From Aquabacterium sp. A7-Y (lineage in GTDB: Bacteria > Pseudomonadota > Gammaproteobacteria > Burkholderiales > Burkholderiaceae_C), in contig NZ_JAPFBW010000001.1 in NCBI RefSeq assembly GCF_026153205.1, positions 124,001 to 188,000 on the forward strand: a stretch of 64,000 nt of DNA, read 5' to 3'. The translations under genes and the position numbers were made by a program. Below the pieces are notes generated by a model. It had not been told where the DNA came from. It saw only the letters and a list, made by a program, of their open reading frames with translations, and made no database searches. Below are positions 17,574-26,140 of this stretch, piece by piece. Every line of letters starts with the position of its first letter. The stretch's first letter is position 1.

Positions 17574-19136
17574 ATGGTTTTTGCCTCCCAGCTCCCCCAC
17601 GTCCCGCTGCCCACGCGCCTGCATGGCGTGATCGATCCTTGGGTGGCCAGCCGCCCCGACGCGCCGGCCATCGAGGACGCCACCGTGCGCCTGAGCTACG
17701 GCGAGCTGGCGGGGCAGGTGGCGTCGGCGCGCGCCGCATTGACCGAGGCCGGCCTGCGCGCCGGTGACCGCTTGCTGGTGGTGACCGAGAACTGCGTCGC
17801 GGCCGCGGTGCTGGCGCTCGCGGCCAGCGGGCTGGACGTCTGGTTCTCGCTCGCGAACGCGCGGCTGTCGGCGCGCGAGATCGACAACCAGGCGGCCCAC
17901 TCGGGGGCCCGCCGCATCGTTTTCCTGGCTCAGGCCTCGCCCGAGGCGGCCCGGCATGCCGAGCGCCTGGAGGCGCAGCCGATGGCCTGGCCGGGGGGCG
18001 GCTCGGTGTTCCTGTCGGCCCTCAACGAGGCCGCCGTGCCCGAGCCGGTCGAGCTCGATCCGGCCCGCCAGGTCGCGACCTTGATCTACACCACGGGCAC
18101 CTCCGGCAGCCCCAAGGGCGTGATGCTGACGCACGCCAACCTGCTGTTCATCGCCGAGAACAGCCGACGTGTGCGCCGACTGTCGCCGACCGACCGCGTC
18201 TGGGGCGTGCTGCCGATGTCGCATGTCTATGGCCTGACGGCCGTGCTGCTCGCCACCTTGCACGCCGGCGCCAGCCTGGTGCTGGTGCCGCGCTTCGACC
18301 CGGAGCAGACCGCCCTCGCGCTGGCGGGCGACGGCATCACGGTGCTGCACGGCGTGCCGGCGATGTATGCCAAGCTGCTGGAGTGGGGCCGCCGCCCCGG
18401 CCACCGCCTGCACGCGCCGACGCTGCGCATTGCACAGTCCGGCGGCGCGCCGCTCGACCAGGCGCTCAAGGACAGCTTCGAAGCGGTCTTCGGGGTGGTG
18501 CTGCAAAACGGCTACGGCATGACCGAGGCGGCGCCTTCCATCGCCCAGACCCGGCTCGACGACCCGCGGCGCGACTGCTCGGTGGGGCCGCCCATTCCCG
18601 GCATCGAGGTCCGCGTCGTCGATCTGCAGACGCGCGCGCCCTTGCCGCAGGGCGAGGCCGGCGAGCTGTGGGTGCGCGGTCCCAATGTCATGAAGGGCTA
18701 CTATGGCAATCCGGCGCTGACGCGCGAGACGCTCAGCGAGGACGGCTGGCTCAACACCGGCGACCTGGCGCGCGTCGAGCCCGATGGCGCGCTGCAGGTG
18801 GTGGGGCGCTCCAAGGAGCTGATCATCCGCTCCGGCTTCAACGTCTACCCGGTGGAGGTCGAGCAGGTGCTGTGCGCCCACCCGCTGGTGGTGCAGGCGG
18901 CGGTGGTGGGCCGCAGCGTGCCGGGCAACGAGGAGGTGGTGGCCTACGTCGAGCCGGCGCCCGGCAGCGAGTTGGCCCGCGGCGAGTTGGAGCAGTGGCT
19001 GCGCGAGCGGCTGTCGCCTTACAAGCTGCCGTCGGACATCGTGATGCTGGCTCAGCTGCCGGCGTCGCCCACCGGCAAGGTTTTCAAGGCGCGGCTGCGC
19101 GAGATGGCGCAGCAGGCGTTGGACAAGGAGGTTTGA
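17574..19136 (+). CDS. Acyl-CoA ligase (AMP-forming, class I adenylate-forming family)
   Basis: A 520-residue ligase activating a carboxylic acid to its CoA thioester through an acyl-adenylate. The phosphate loop is IYTTGTSGSPKGVML, the A5 motif is NGYGMTEAAPS, and A7/A8 read WLNTGDLARVEPDGALQVVGRSKE and IIRSGFNVYPVEVE. The catalytic lysine motif PTGKVFKARLR is at the C-terminus. It would feed substrate to the divergent dehydrogenase-thiolase operon, as PimA does in dicarboxylate degradation; the acid itself is not identifiable. One base separates its stop from the start of the IclR regulator gene. Confidence 0.9.
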   Translation: MVFASQLPHVPLPTRLHGVIDPWVASRPDAPAIEDATVRLSYGELAGQVASARAALTEAGLRAGDRLLVVTENCVAAAVLALAASGLDVWFSLANARLSAREIDNQAAHSGARRIVFLAQASPEAARHAERLEAQPMAWPGGGSVFLSALNEAAVPEPVELDPARQVATLIYTTGTSGSPKGVMLTHANLLFIAENSRRVRRLSPTDRVWGVLPMSHVYGLTAVLLATLHAGASLVLVPRFDPEQTALALAGDGITVLHGVPAMYAKLLEWGRRPGHRLHAPTLRIAQSGGAPLDQALKDSFEAVFGVVLQNGYGMTEAAPSIAQTRLDDPRRDCSVGPPIPGIEVRVVDLQTRAPLPQGEAGELWVRGPNVMKGYYGNPALTRETLSEDGWLNTGDLARVEPDGALQVVGRSKELIIRSGFNVYPVEVEQVLCAHPLVVQAAVVGRSVPGNEEVVAYVEPAPGSELARGELEQWLRERLSPYKLPSDIVMLAQLPASPTGKVFKARLREMAQQALDKEV

Positions 19137-19137
19137 G

Positions 19138-20037
19138 ATGCAAGGCGTGGCTCCGGTTCGCGACGAGGCCGACACCCCGGCAGCCGACGAGGCCGCGGAC
19201 GACATGGACATCGACGAGGGGCTGAACAGTCCGACCCCCGCCGCCGGGACGGCCCCGGCGCGCAGCGGCAAGGTCAAGGAGGACCGGCATTTCGTCACCG
19301 CGCTGGCGCGCGGGCTGGAGGTGCTGAGCTGCTTCCGCTCCAGCGACAAGATGCTCGGCAACCAGGAGCTGGCGCGGCGCTGCGGCCTGCCCAAGTCCAC
19401 CGTTTCGCGCCTGACCTACACGCTGACCAAGCTCGGTTTTCTGGACTATGTGGAGGAGACCGGCCGCTACCGCCTGGGCAGCGCGACGCTCTCGCTCGGC
19501 AGCGCGATGCTGGCGCGCATGGACGTGCGCCAGGTGGCGAGGCCGCTGATGCAGGAGCTGGCGGACTTCTCGCAGGCCATGGTCTCGCTCGGCTCGCGCG
19601 ACCGGCTCAGCATGATCTATGTCGAGAACTGCCGCAGCCAGTCGGCCCTGACCTTGAGCCTGGACGTCGGCTCGCGCATTCCGCTGGCGACCACCGCGAT
19701 GGGGCGGGCCCACCTGGCCTTGTGCTCGGACAGCGAACGCGGCGACCTGATGGACCGCATCCGCGAGCTCGACGAGATGGCCTGGCCGAGGATACGCCAG
19801 GGCATCGAGACGGCCATCGAGCAGTACCGCGAACTGGGGGTGTGCTGCTCCTTCGGCGACTGGCAGCGTGACGTCAACGCGATCGCGATCGCCTTCCGCC
19901 CGGAAGGCAGCCGCCAGCTGATGGCGATCAACTGCGGCGGGCCGGCCTTCAATCTGAGCCGCGAATTCCTGCTGGAAGAAGTGCGCCCCCGCCTGGTGGC
20001 GCTGGGCGCCCGGCTGGAGCGCGGGCCGCTGCGCTGA
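19138..20037 (+). CDS. IclR-family transcriptional regulator
   Basis: A 299-residue regulator. The first 45 residues are acidic and Ala/Pro-rich and probably disordered. A winged helix-turn-helix follows (ALARGLEVLSCFRSSDKMLGNQELARRCGLPKSTVSRL), then the IclR effector-binding domain (PLATTAMGRAHLAL and AIAIAFRPEG). IclR proteins usually bind aromatic or organic-acid metabolites and control adjacent catabolic genes. It is cotranscribed with the acyl-CoA ligase, so control of this cluster through the two palindromes at 17346-17489 is the obvious model. An extended acidic N-terminus is unusual for the family. Confidence 0.92.
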   Translation: MQGVAPVRDEADTPAADEAADDMDIDEGLNSPTPAAGTAPARSGKVKEDRHFVTALARGLEVLSCFRSSDKMLGNQELARRCGLPKSTVSRLTYTLTKLGFLDYVEETGRYRLGSATLSLGSAMLARMDVRQVARPLMQELADFSQAMVSLGSRDRLSMIYVENCRSQSALTLSLDVGSRIPLATTAMGRAHLALCSDSERGDLMDRIRELDEMAWPRIRQGIETAIEQYRELGVCCSFGDWQRDVNAIAIAFRPEGSRQLMAINCGGPAFNLSREFLLEEVRPRLVALGARLERGPLR

Positions 20038-20076
20038 CACGCAGCCCGGCCGGGCGGACAGGGCGGCTGCGGCCGC

Positions 20077-20298
20077 TCAATCCTCGTTGTCGTCGTCCGA
20101 CACGGCGTCGACGCCGGCTTCCACCACCGCACCGGTGACCTTCACGCCGGTGCTGACCACCGCACCCGTGACCGAGATGGCTGCGCCCGCCGCGGCGCCG
20201 GCCACGCTCACCACCGCGCAGCCGCCCAGCAGCGAGCCGGCCAGCGCGGTCAGGACCGCGAGGCGCATCAGGGCAGGGAGGCGATGCGTGGCGCGCAT
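20077..20298 (-). CDS. Small lipoprotein, Gly/Ala/Val-rich
   Basis: A 73-residue predicted lipoprotein. The signal peptide ends in a lipobox, GSLLGGC, at about residue 27. The mature part AVVSVAGAAAGAAISVTGAVVSTGV is glycine/alanine/valine-rich, with a small-residue periodicity, and the C-terminus is acidic (DAVSDDDNED). Comparable short lipoproteins are widespread in Burkholderiales and have no known function. It converges on the IclR gene with a 39-bp gap. Confidence 0.75.
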   Translation of the reverse strand: MRATHRLPALMRLAVLTALAGSLLGGCAVVSVAGAAAGAAISVTGAVVSTGVKVTGAVVEAGVDAVSDDDNED

Positions 20299-20384
20299 GG
20301 TTCAGATCTTCAGTGATTGTCTGGGCGCATTATCGGCGCCGTGCCAGCCTGCGGTGCGCCGCCTGTCGGGCAGGCGTCACGGCT

Positions 20385-20403
20385 TCGTCATCAATGTGTA
20401 ACG
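20385..20403 (+). promoter_or_regulatory. Candidate Pho box upstream of phoX-type gene
   Basis: TCGTCATCAATGTGTAACG aligns to the PhoB consensus CTGTCATAAATCTGTCACA at 13 of 19 positions, keeping the GTCAT and TGT-AC cores at the right spacing. It lies 66 bp upstream of the phosphatase start. PhoX-type enzymes are typical PhoB targets, which makes a chance match less likely. Confidence 0.35.
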
Positions 20404-20468
20404 TGGGCTTCATGCGGGCTCCCTAAGCTGCCGCCGTCTTTCACCACGCCCACCAGAGGACGGACTCC

Positions 20469-22709
20469 ATGAGCAAAACGCTCGGCTTCACCCCGCAAGC
20501 CATCGACCACGATGACATCGACAACAACAATTCGGGCAACCCCAGCTTCGACGCCGTGCTGCAAGCTCGCCTGAGCCGCCGCTCCTTGCTGCGCGGCGGT
20601 GTGGGCAGCGCTGCGACCGCCGTGCTCGGTGGCCTGTCGCTGGCCGCCTGCGGCGGCGGCGATGGTGACGATGAGGACGACGACAACGGCGGCAACCCGC
20701 CGCCGGCCGAAACCCTGCTGGGCTTCCACGCGGTGGCCAAGAGCCGGGCCGACACGGTGGTGGTGCCCGAGGGCTACAGCGCCAGCGTGCTCTACCGCAT
20801 GGGCGACCCGATCGCGGCCGGCGTGGCCGCGTACCAGAACGACGGCAGCGACGACAACTACGAGCAGCGTGCCGGCGACCACCACGACGGCATGGAGTAC
20901 TTCGGCCTGAACGCCGCCGGCACGGCTCGCGACGCTGGCGGCTCGGAGCGCGGCCTGCTGGCGATGAACCACGAGGCGACCTCCGACGACGGCGGCCGCG
21001 TGATCTTCATGCACCCCGCCGGGGGCAGCCCCAACAACGCCCGTCTCGCGGCCGAGGTGGACAAGGAAGTCGCGGCCCACGGCATCTCCATCGTCGAGGT
21101 CCGCAAGGTCGACGGAAGCTTCGCGTATGTGCAGGACTCGGACTACAACCGCCGCTTCACGCCGCTGACCCCGGTGCGCCTGTCCGGCCCGGCGCGCGGC
21201 AACGACCTGCTCAAGACCAAGTACTCGCCGGCCGGCACCGACACGCGCGGCACCCTCAACAACTGCGGCACCGGCTATACCCCCTGGGGCACGCTGCTGT
21301 CGGGCGAAGAGAACTGGGCCAACTACTTCCGCCGTGGCGCCGACAAGGCGCTGCGTGGCCAGGCCGACGTGGCCCTGGAGCGCTATGGCCGCAAGGAAAA
21401 TTCCAGCACCCGCCACGGCTGGGAGAGCGCCGGCAGCGAGGACCGTTTCGCCCGCTGGGACATCACCCAGAGCGGCGCCTCGGCCGCCGCCGACTACCGC
21501 AACGAGATGAACACCTACGGCTACATCGTCGAGGTCGATCCCTACGACCCGACCTCGACGATGCGCAAGCGCACCGCGCTGGGCCGTTTCGCGCACGAAA
21601 GCGCGGCGTTCTCCAAGCTGGTGGCCGGCAAGCCGCTGGCGGTGTACATGGGTGACGACTCGCGCGGCGAGTACATGTACAAGTTCGTCTCGACCGCGAC
21701 CTGGAACGCTGCCGACGCCGAGCCCGCCAACCGCATCACCACCGGCGACAAGTACCTCGACGAGGGCAGGTTGTATGTCGCGAAGTTCGCGGCCGACGGC
21801 AGCGGCCAGTGGATCGAGCTGAACATCGCCAACACGGCGATCGCCAGCTACGACAAGTACGACTTCGCCGACCAGGCCGACGTGCTGGTCAACGCCCGCC
21901 TGGCGGCCGACGCCGTCGGTGCGACCAAGATGGACCGCCCCGAGTGGTGCGCGACCCACCCGACCACCGGCGAGATCTACTACACGCTGACCAACAACAG
22001 CAACCGCAAGGTCGAACCCAGCGGCTCCTCGCAGGTCGCCGTGGACGCGGCCAATCCGCGCTCCTATGCGGACGCTTATGGCGGCACAGCGGCCGACCCG
22101 ACCAAGGCCGGCAACCACAACGGCCACATCATCCGCATCCGCGAAACCGGTGACGAGGCGGCAGCGCTCACCTTCAGCTGGGATGTCTATCTGTTCGGCG
22201 CGGAAGCCGGTGCGGACGCCGCGCTGGTGAACCTGTCGGGCCTGACCGCCGACCAGGACTTCTCCAGCCCCGACGGCCTGTGGTTCAGCCGCGCTACCGG
22301 CATCTGCTGGATCCAGACCGACGACGGCGCCTACACCGATGTCACCAACTGCATGATGCTGGCGGCCCTGCCGGGCCAGGTCGGCGACGGTGCCAGGAAG
22401 ACGCTGACCCATGCCAGGGCCGACGGCAGTACGCTGACCCTCGAGACCCCGGTGGGCAAGGCGGCGACGGCCGGGACGCTGAAGCGTTTCCTGGTCGGCC
22501 CGGTCGGCAGCGAGATCACCGGCTGCGCCGAGACACCGGACGGCAAGACCTTGTTCGTCAACATCCAGCACCCGGGCGAAAGCACCCAGCTGGCCGACAT
22601 CGGCACGCCGGCCAACTACACCAGCCACTGGCCGGACGGCGGCAACGCCCGCCCGCGCTCGGCCACGGTGGTGATCACCAAGGACGACGGAGGCCGCATC
22701 GGCAGTTGA
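20469..22709 (+). CDS. PhoX-family alkaline phosphatase
   Basis: A 746-residue exported protein of the PhoX (DUF839) family, Ca/Fe-dependent phosphomonoesterases that release phosphate from organic esters. A Tat signal SRRSLLRGG is at residues 36-44, followed by a hydrophobic stretch and a lipobox LAAC (C61), so a Tat-exported lipoprotein is likely. A Gly/Asp-rich linker follows. Family landmarks include LLAMNHEATSDDGGRV, NNCGTGYTPWGTLLSGEENW and FSSPDGLWFS, and the late SEITGCAETPDGKTLFVNIQHPGE. The start ATG follows GAGGACGG at 20456-20463. A possible Pho box lies upstream. Export as a lipoprotein is inferred from the motif. Confidence 0.9.
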   Translation: MSKTLGFTPQAIDHDDIDNNNSGNPSFDAVLQARLSRRSLLRGGVGSAATAVLGGLSLAACGGGDGDDEDDDNGGNPPPAETLLGFHAVAKSRADTVVVPEGYSASVLYRMGDPIAAGVAAYQNDGSDDNYEQRAGDHHDGMEYFGLNAAGTARDAGGSERGLLAMNHEATSDDGGRVIFMHPAGGSPNNARLAAEVDKEVAAHGISIVEVRKVDGSFAYVQDSDYNRRFTPLTPVRLSGPARGNDLLKTKYSPAGTDTRGTLNNCGTGYTPWGTLLSGEENWANYFRRGADKALRGQADVALERYGRKENSSTRHGWESAGSEDRFARWDITQSGASAAADYRNEMNTYGYIVEVDPYDPTSTMRKRTALGRFAHESAAFSKLVAGKPLAVYMGDDSRGEYMYKFVSTATWNAADAEPANRITTGDKYLDEGRLYVAKFAADGSGQWIELNIANTAIASYDKYDFADQADVLVNARLAADAVGATKMDRPEWCATHPTTGEIYYTLTNNSNRKVEPSGSSQVAVDAANPRSYADAYGGTAADPTKAGNHNGHIIRIRETGDEAAALTFSWDVYLFGAEAGADAALVNLSGLTADQDFSSPDGLWFSRATGICWIQTDDGAYTDVTNCMMLAALPGQVGDGARKTLTHARADGSTLTLETPVGKAATAGTLKRFLVGPVGSEITGCAETPDGKTLFVNIQHPGESTQLADIGTPANYTSHWPDGGNARPRSATVVITKDDGGRIGS

Positions 22710-22726
22710 GTCGGGCAGGCGCTTCA

Positions 22727-22765
22727 GCGCAAGGGGCCGGCGGCGCGGCTGCCGGCCCCTTGCGC
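22727..22765. terminator. Long stem-loop between convergent genes
   Basis: A perfect 15-bp stem (arms 22727-22741 and 22751-22765) with a 9-nt loop lies between the phosphatase stop and the stop of the convergent hypothetical gene. There is no T-tract on either side, so it may act as a transcript barrier or RNA-stability hairpin rather than a classic intrinsic terminator. Confidence 0.6.
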
Positions 22766-22767
22766 CT

Positions 22768-23493
22768 TCATGGCGTCTTGCAGGAGCCGCTCATGGCGGC
22801 GTGCACCAGGGAGGGAATGGCAAGCAGGCCGCCGAGGGGAACCGCCGAATGTTTCAGTGCGTCTTCGCGCAGACAGTCGGGAATGGCGGCGTGTTCCATC
22901 TGCCCGCTCAAACGCTGACTGGCAGAGGGCGCATCGTTGATCAGCGAGCCGGCATGGCTGCGCTCGGCCATCTGTGACACAGCGCCTTTGCTCCCTTGCG
23001 TCGCCTGTTTCATCACGCCCGACCCGAGGTCCAAGTCCGGCGTCGCGGCCGGCTGCTCCTTGGATCCCTCACCCCTGAGAGGCGCCACCTCGTCGCCTGC
23101 GCCGTCGCGCTCACGCACCGCTTGTCTGTCCCCAGCGGTCAGCGCGGGCTCAGGTGTCGCGGTGGCGGGAGCTTTGGTCGCTCGCGGCGCAGGGGCCCGC
23201 GTGCTCGCCGGGATGGCGTGTTCCCGGGTGACCTCGGTCGGTGCCGTCGGACCTTGCGTCGAGGTCTCGGAGGGGCGCGCCTTGTTCTCGGCGCGGGCGG
23301 GGAGAGTGATGTAAACCATCCTCCTCGAGGTATCGGGCGCGGGGTGCGGGTGCGGCGATGGAACCCGGCGCCCGACCCAGCCGATCACCGCGATGTGAAG
23401 GGCAAGCACGGCCAGCACGCCGGCAGAGCGGTAGCTTCCGGAGGGCCAAGGCGCAGCCGGGGTCGCGGGTCCAAGCAGATCCGATACCTTCAT
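22768..23493 (-). CDS. Hypothetical membrane-anchored proline-rich protein
   Basis: A 241-residue protein I do not recognise. It has one hydrophobic segment at about residues 24-41 (AGVLAVLALHIAVIGWVG) followed by a periplasm-facing Pro/Ala/Thr-rich region to about residue 130. A C-terminal part (MEHAAIPDCLREDALKHSAVPLGGLLAIPSLVHAAMSG...) contains two cysteines. The topology (short cytoplasmic N-terminus, one TM, Pro-rich linker) recalls TonB/TolA-like proteins, but no TonB C-terminal domain is visible. It lies 33 bp downstream of the FecR-domain gene on the same strand and may be cotranscribed with it. Confidence 0.7.
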   Translation of the reverse strand: MKVSDLLGPATPAAPWPSGSYRSAGVLAVLALHIAVIGWVGRRVPSPHPHPAPDTSRRMVYITLPARAENKARPSETSTQGPTAPTEVTREHAIPASTRAPAPRATKAPATATPEPALTAGDRQAVRERDGAGDEVAPLRGEGSKEQPAATPDLDLGSGVMKQATQGSKGAVSQMAERSHAGSLINDAPSASQRLSGQMEHAAIPDCLREDALKHSAVPLGGLLAIPSLVHAAMSGSCKTP

Positions 23494-23526
23494 ATCCAGA
23501 CCTTCCGAGCGCTTCCCGGCCCGTGG

Positions 23527-24273
23527 TCACTGCGCCGGGTGCGGCCGCTCGCTGTGTTCCGGCATGTAGCCCTTGCCGTCGCGCACGCCCTTGCGGCCCA
23601 GCCCCTGCCAGCGTGTGCGGCTGCCGAGCAGCCCGGCGAGGAATTCCAGCTCCTCGTCGGTGTGGTTGAGCAACTGGGCCGGGCGCAGGCGCTGGCGCAG
23701 CGGCCGGTCGGGCTCGGCCCAGACCGCCTGGTGGTAGTCCGACTGCGACAGCAGCCGGGTGTCGCCGGAGCTGAGCTCCACGGTGCCGTAGCAGTTGCAG
23801 AAATAGGTCCGGCCGTCGTCGCGCGCCTCGGTGTAGACCCCGGTGCCGCGGATGCCGATGGTCAGGGTGGGGGTGGTGATCAGGCGGGTCGTCTCGCGGT
23901 GGGTCCAGACCGACACCAGCCCGCCGGTCAGCAGGCGCAGCGCCGAGACCAGGTTCACCGAGCGGCCCCTCTCCAGCGTCAGGCGCGTGTTCTGACGCAG
24001 GTGGAAGGCCGACGTGCCGAGCACGAAAACCAGCATCGACGCGGGGCCGGTGTGCAGCGTGTCGCCGCTCTGGATCACGTCGTCGCGATGCAAGGGCCGG
24101 CCGTTGAGCAGTGCCTCGCCGATCAGCGTGACGATGTTGCCGCGGCCCCGGGCGGTGACGCCACCGCTCGCGCACGCGGCGGCGAAGGCCGCCGCGCCGA
24201 GCAGGGTCTCGCGCCGGCTCAGCCACTCCAGCTCGTGCGCTCCCCGTCCCTCAAGTCGATGTGTTGTTGTCAT
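23527..24273 (-). CDS. FecR-domain protein with Tat-type signal
   Basis: A 248-residue exported protein. The N-terminus has SRRETLLGAAAFAAACAS (twin arginine at residues 20-21, possible lipobox Cys at 34). The following domain, with DDVIQSGDTLHTGPASMLVFVLG, TRLTLERGR and TIGIRGTGVYTE, is a FecR-type beta domain as found in periplasmic proteins of unknown ligand. YFCNCYGTVELSSGDT contributes two further cysteines. The gene starts inside the preceding BPSS1780-type gene (23-bp overlap). It lacks a sigma-factor partner (FecI) and a TonB receptor, so it is unlikely to be a classic anti-sigma regulator. Confidence 0.75.
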   Translation of the reverse strand: MTTTHRLEGRGAHELEWLSRRETLLGAAAFAAACASGGVTARGRGNIVTLIGEALLNGRPLHRDDVIQSGDTLHTGPASMLVFVLGTSAFHLRQNTRLTLERGRSVNLVSALRLLTGGLVSVWTHRETTRLITTPTLTIGIRGTGVYTEARDDGRTYFCNCYGTVELSSGDTRLLSQSDYHQAVWAEPDRPLRQRLRPAQLLNHTDEELEFLAGLLGSRTRWQGLGRKGVRDGKGYMPEHSERPHPAQ

Positions 24274-25048
24274 CCGGCAGCTCCAGCTCGAAGCAGTCCC
24301 TGAATGTGAAGTACAGCGAAATGTAGAACACCGTCATGAACATCAGCGCGGCGGGATAGGCCGCCAGCGGTACCAGCTGCGGTGCCGACAGCAGCGAGAA
24401 CACCAGGCTGGACAACAGTCCGAACAGGGCCAGCACGCCAGCCCAGGTGATGGCGTAGACCACGAAGGCGCCCTTGTTGCGCCAGCAGGCCACGACACTG
24501 AAAAAGACCGACTTCACGGCGCTCACGCCCCCCCAGTGCACCAGCGCCGGCGCATGCCAGAACATCAGGCTCAGCGGCAGCGCCAGCAGCGCGCGCAGCA
24601 GCAGGCTGCGCTGGAACGCCGGGTCGGCCAGCACCTCGCCGCCCACCTGGCCGCGTTCCATGGCCTGCTGCAGCGCGGTCGAGTCGCCCTCCAGCCACTG
24701 CAGCACCAGCATCAGGAACAGCGAGGCCAGCGCGTAGGCCACGCCCAGCTGGATGAGCGCCTTGGCATTCGCGCGACTGACGCGGAAGGGCGCGATGAAA
24801 ACGCCCGGCATGGGGAAACGTTCGCCGTTCTCGGCCTGGTGGGTCGCGATCATGAAACCCAGGGTGCCGGCCGGCAGCAGGGTCAGCAGCGCCAGCGGCC
24901 CCACCAGCGGCAGCACCAGCAGCAAAAAGGCCGCGAACAGCGCGATGAACAGCAGCGCCGTGAAGGCCAGCGGTTGGCGGAAAAACACCCGGAACGCCTG
25001 CTGCACCCACAAGGTGCCGCGGCGGGCCCTCACCAGTCGAAGTTTCAT
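24251..25048 (-). CDS. BPSS1780-family multi-pass membrane protein
   Basis: A 265-residue integral membrane protein. After a basic start (MKLRLVRARRGTLWVQQAF) there are about six hydrophobic segments, including LLFIALFAAFLLLVLPLVG, LIQLGVAYALASLFLMLVL and PAALMFMTVFYISLYFTF. The family is known from Burkholderiales, next to thrB, with no established function. I use the ATG at 25048; the frame is open far upstream into thrB but only as an overlapping shadow. The 3' end overlaps the FecR-domain gene by 23 bp, so the two are probably coupled. Confidence 0.78.
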   Translation of the reverse strand: MKLRLVRARRGTLWVQQAFRVFFRQPLAFTALLFIALFAAFLLLVLPLVGPLALLTLLPAGTLGFMIATHQAENGERFPMPGVFIAPFRVSRANAKALIQLGVAYALASLFLMLVLQWLEGDSTALQQAMERGQVGGEVLADPAFQRSLLLRALLALPLSLMFWHAPALVHWGGVSAVKSVFFSVVACWRNKGAFVVYAITWAGVLALFGLLSSLVFSLLSAPQLVPLAAYPAALMFMTVFYISLYFTFRDCFELELPDDNNTST

Positions 25049-25128
25049 GAGCTCGCGTCGGAAGTGGCGGGTCGTCGGCCGACCGCCGACGGGCTCCGAT
25101 GATAGTGGCCCCGCCGGGGGGTCAGTGC

Positions 25129-26088
25129 TCACCCCCGGATGTAGTGCCAGGGTGCGAGGATGCGCTGGCGCAGGATGCGCTCGAAATGGCCGGGGTCGTG
25201 CGCCTTCAGCACCTGCGCCTCGCGGGGCAGGTGGTAGTCCCACAGGCGAGACAGCCAGAAGCGCAGCGCCCCGGCGCGCAGCAGCGCCGGCAGCAGGCGC
25301 GACTCGGCGTGGGTGATCTCGCGCTCGCGGTCGTAGGCGGCCAGGAAGGCGGTCGCGCGTTCCTCCACGAGGCGGCCGCTCTCGAGGTCGACGCACCAAT
25401 CGTTGAGGCAGACCGCGATGTCGAACAACCAGGTGTCGATGCCAGCGAAATAGAAGTCGAAAAAGCCGCTGAGCGTGTCGCCCTCGAACATCACGTTGTC
25501 GCGGAACAGGTCGGCATGGATGGGCCCGCGCGGCAGCTCGGCATACAGCGGCGAGCTGTACAGGGTCTGCTGGAAGGTCAGCTCCGCCTCCAGCAGCTCG
25601 CGCTCGGGCGCGCTCAGGTAGGGCGCCACCACCGGCACCGTCTCGGCCCACCATTCGATGCCACGCAGGTTGGGCTGGCTGCGCGGGTAGTCGCGCCCGG
25701 CCAGGTGCAAACGGGCCAGCATCGCACCGACCTGCTCGCAGTGCTGCTGGCTGGGCGCCAGCTGGTGGCCGCCGCGCAGCCTGTCCACCACCGCGGCCGG
25801 CTTGCCCTGCACGGTGTGCAGGATCTCGTCGGCAGCGTCGGCCTGCGGCTCGGGCACCGGGATGCCGCGCACCGCGAGGTGTTTCATCAGGTGCAGGTAG
25901 AAGGGCAGCTGCTCGAAGCTCAGGCGCTCGAACAAGGTGAGTACGTACTCACCTTTCGCGGTGCTGAGGAAGTAGTTGGTGTTCTCGATGCCGGAGCTGA
26001 TGCCCTTCAACGCGGTGACGGCACCGAGGCCGAGGCGGCCCGCCAGGGCGGAGGCATCTTCGAGGGAAACGGGCGTGAAAACGGCCAT
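25129..26088 (-). CDS. thrB: Homoserine kinase, APH-fold type
   Basis: A 319-residue kinase phosphorylating homoserine for threonine synthesis, of the aminoglycoside-phosphotransferase fold found in beta- and some gammaproteobacteria rather than the GHMP type of E. coli. KGISSGIENTNYFLSTAKGEYVLTLFE is the nucleotide-binding N-lobe. The catalytic loop and metal site read GPIHADLFRDNVMFEGDTLSG and FFDFYFAGIDTWLFDIAVC. The ATG at 26088 gives the usual family length and start (MAVFTPVS). The adjacent DUF2782 and polA genes are the usual neighbours in this order. Confidence 0.95.
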   Translation of the reverse strand: MAVFTPVSLEDASALAGRLGLGAVTALKGISSGIENTNYFLSTAKGEYVLTLFERLSFEQLPFYLHLMKHLAVRGIPVPEPQADAADEILHTVQGKPAAVVDRLRGGHQLAPSQQHCEQVGAMLARLHLAGRDYPRSQPNLRGIEWWAETVPVVAPYLSAPERELLEAELTFQQTLYSSPLYAELPRGPIHADLFRDNVMFEGDTLSGFFDFYFAGIDTWLFDIAVCLNDWCVDLESGRLVEERATAFLAAYDREREITHAESRLLPALLRAGALRFWLSRLWDYHLPREAQVLKAHDPGHFERILRQRILAPWHYIRG

Positions 26089-26140
26089 GACGGTCGGCGT
26101 GCGCTGCACGCGGCTGGATGAAACGGAAGACGGCGGCGGC

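Noticed and set aside
20391-22628. A 745-codon - strand frame opposite the PhoX gene
   Set aside because: Val/Gly/Ala/Arg shadow with no family similarity; the + strand protein has a Tat signal and the full PhoX pattern.
25049-25654. In-frame upstream extension of the BPSS1780-type gene
   Set aside because: It lies inside thrB in another frame and has no membrane segments; the ATG at 25048 gives the usual N-terminus.
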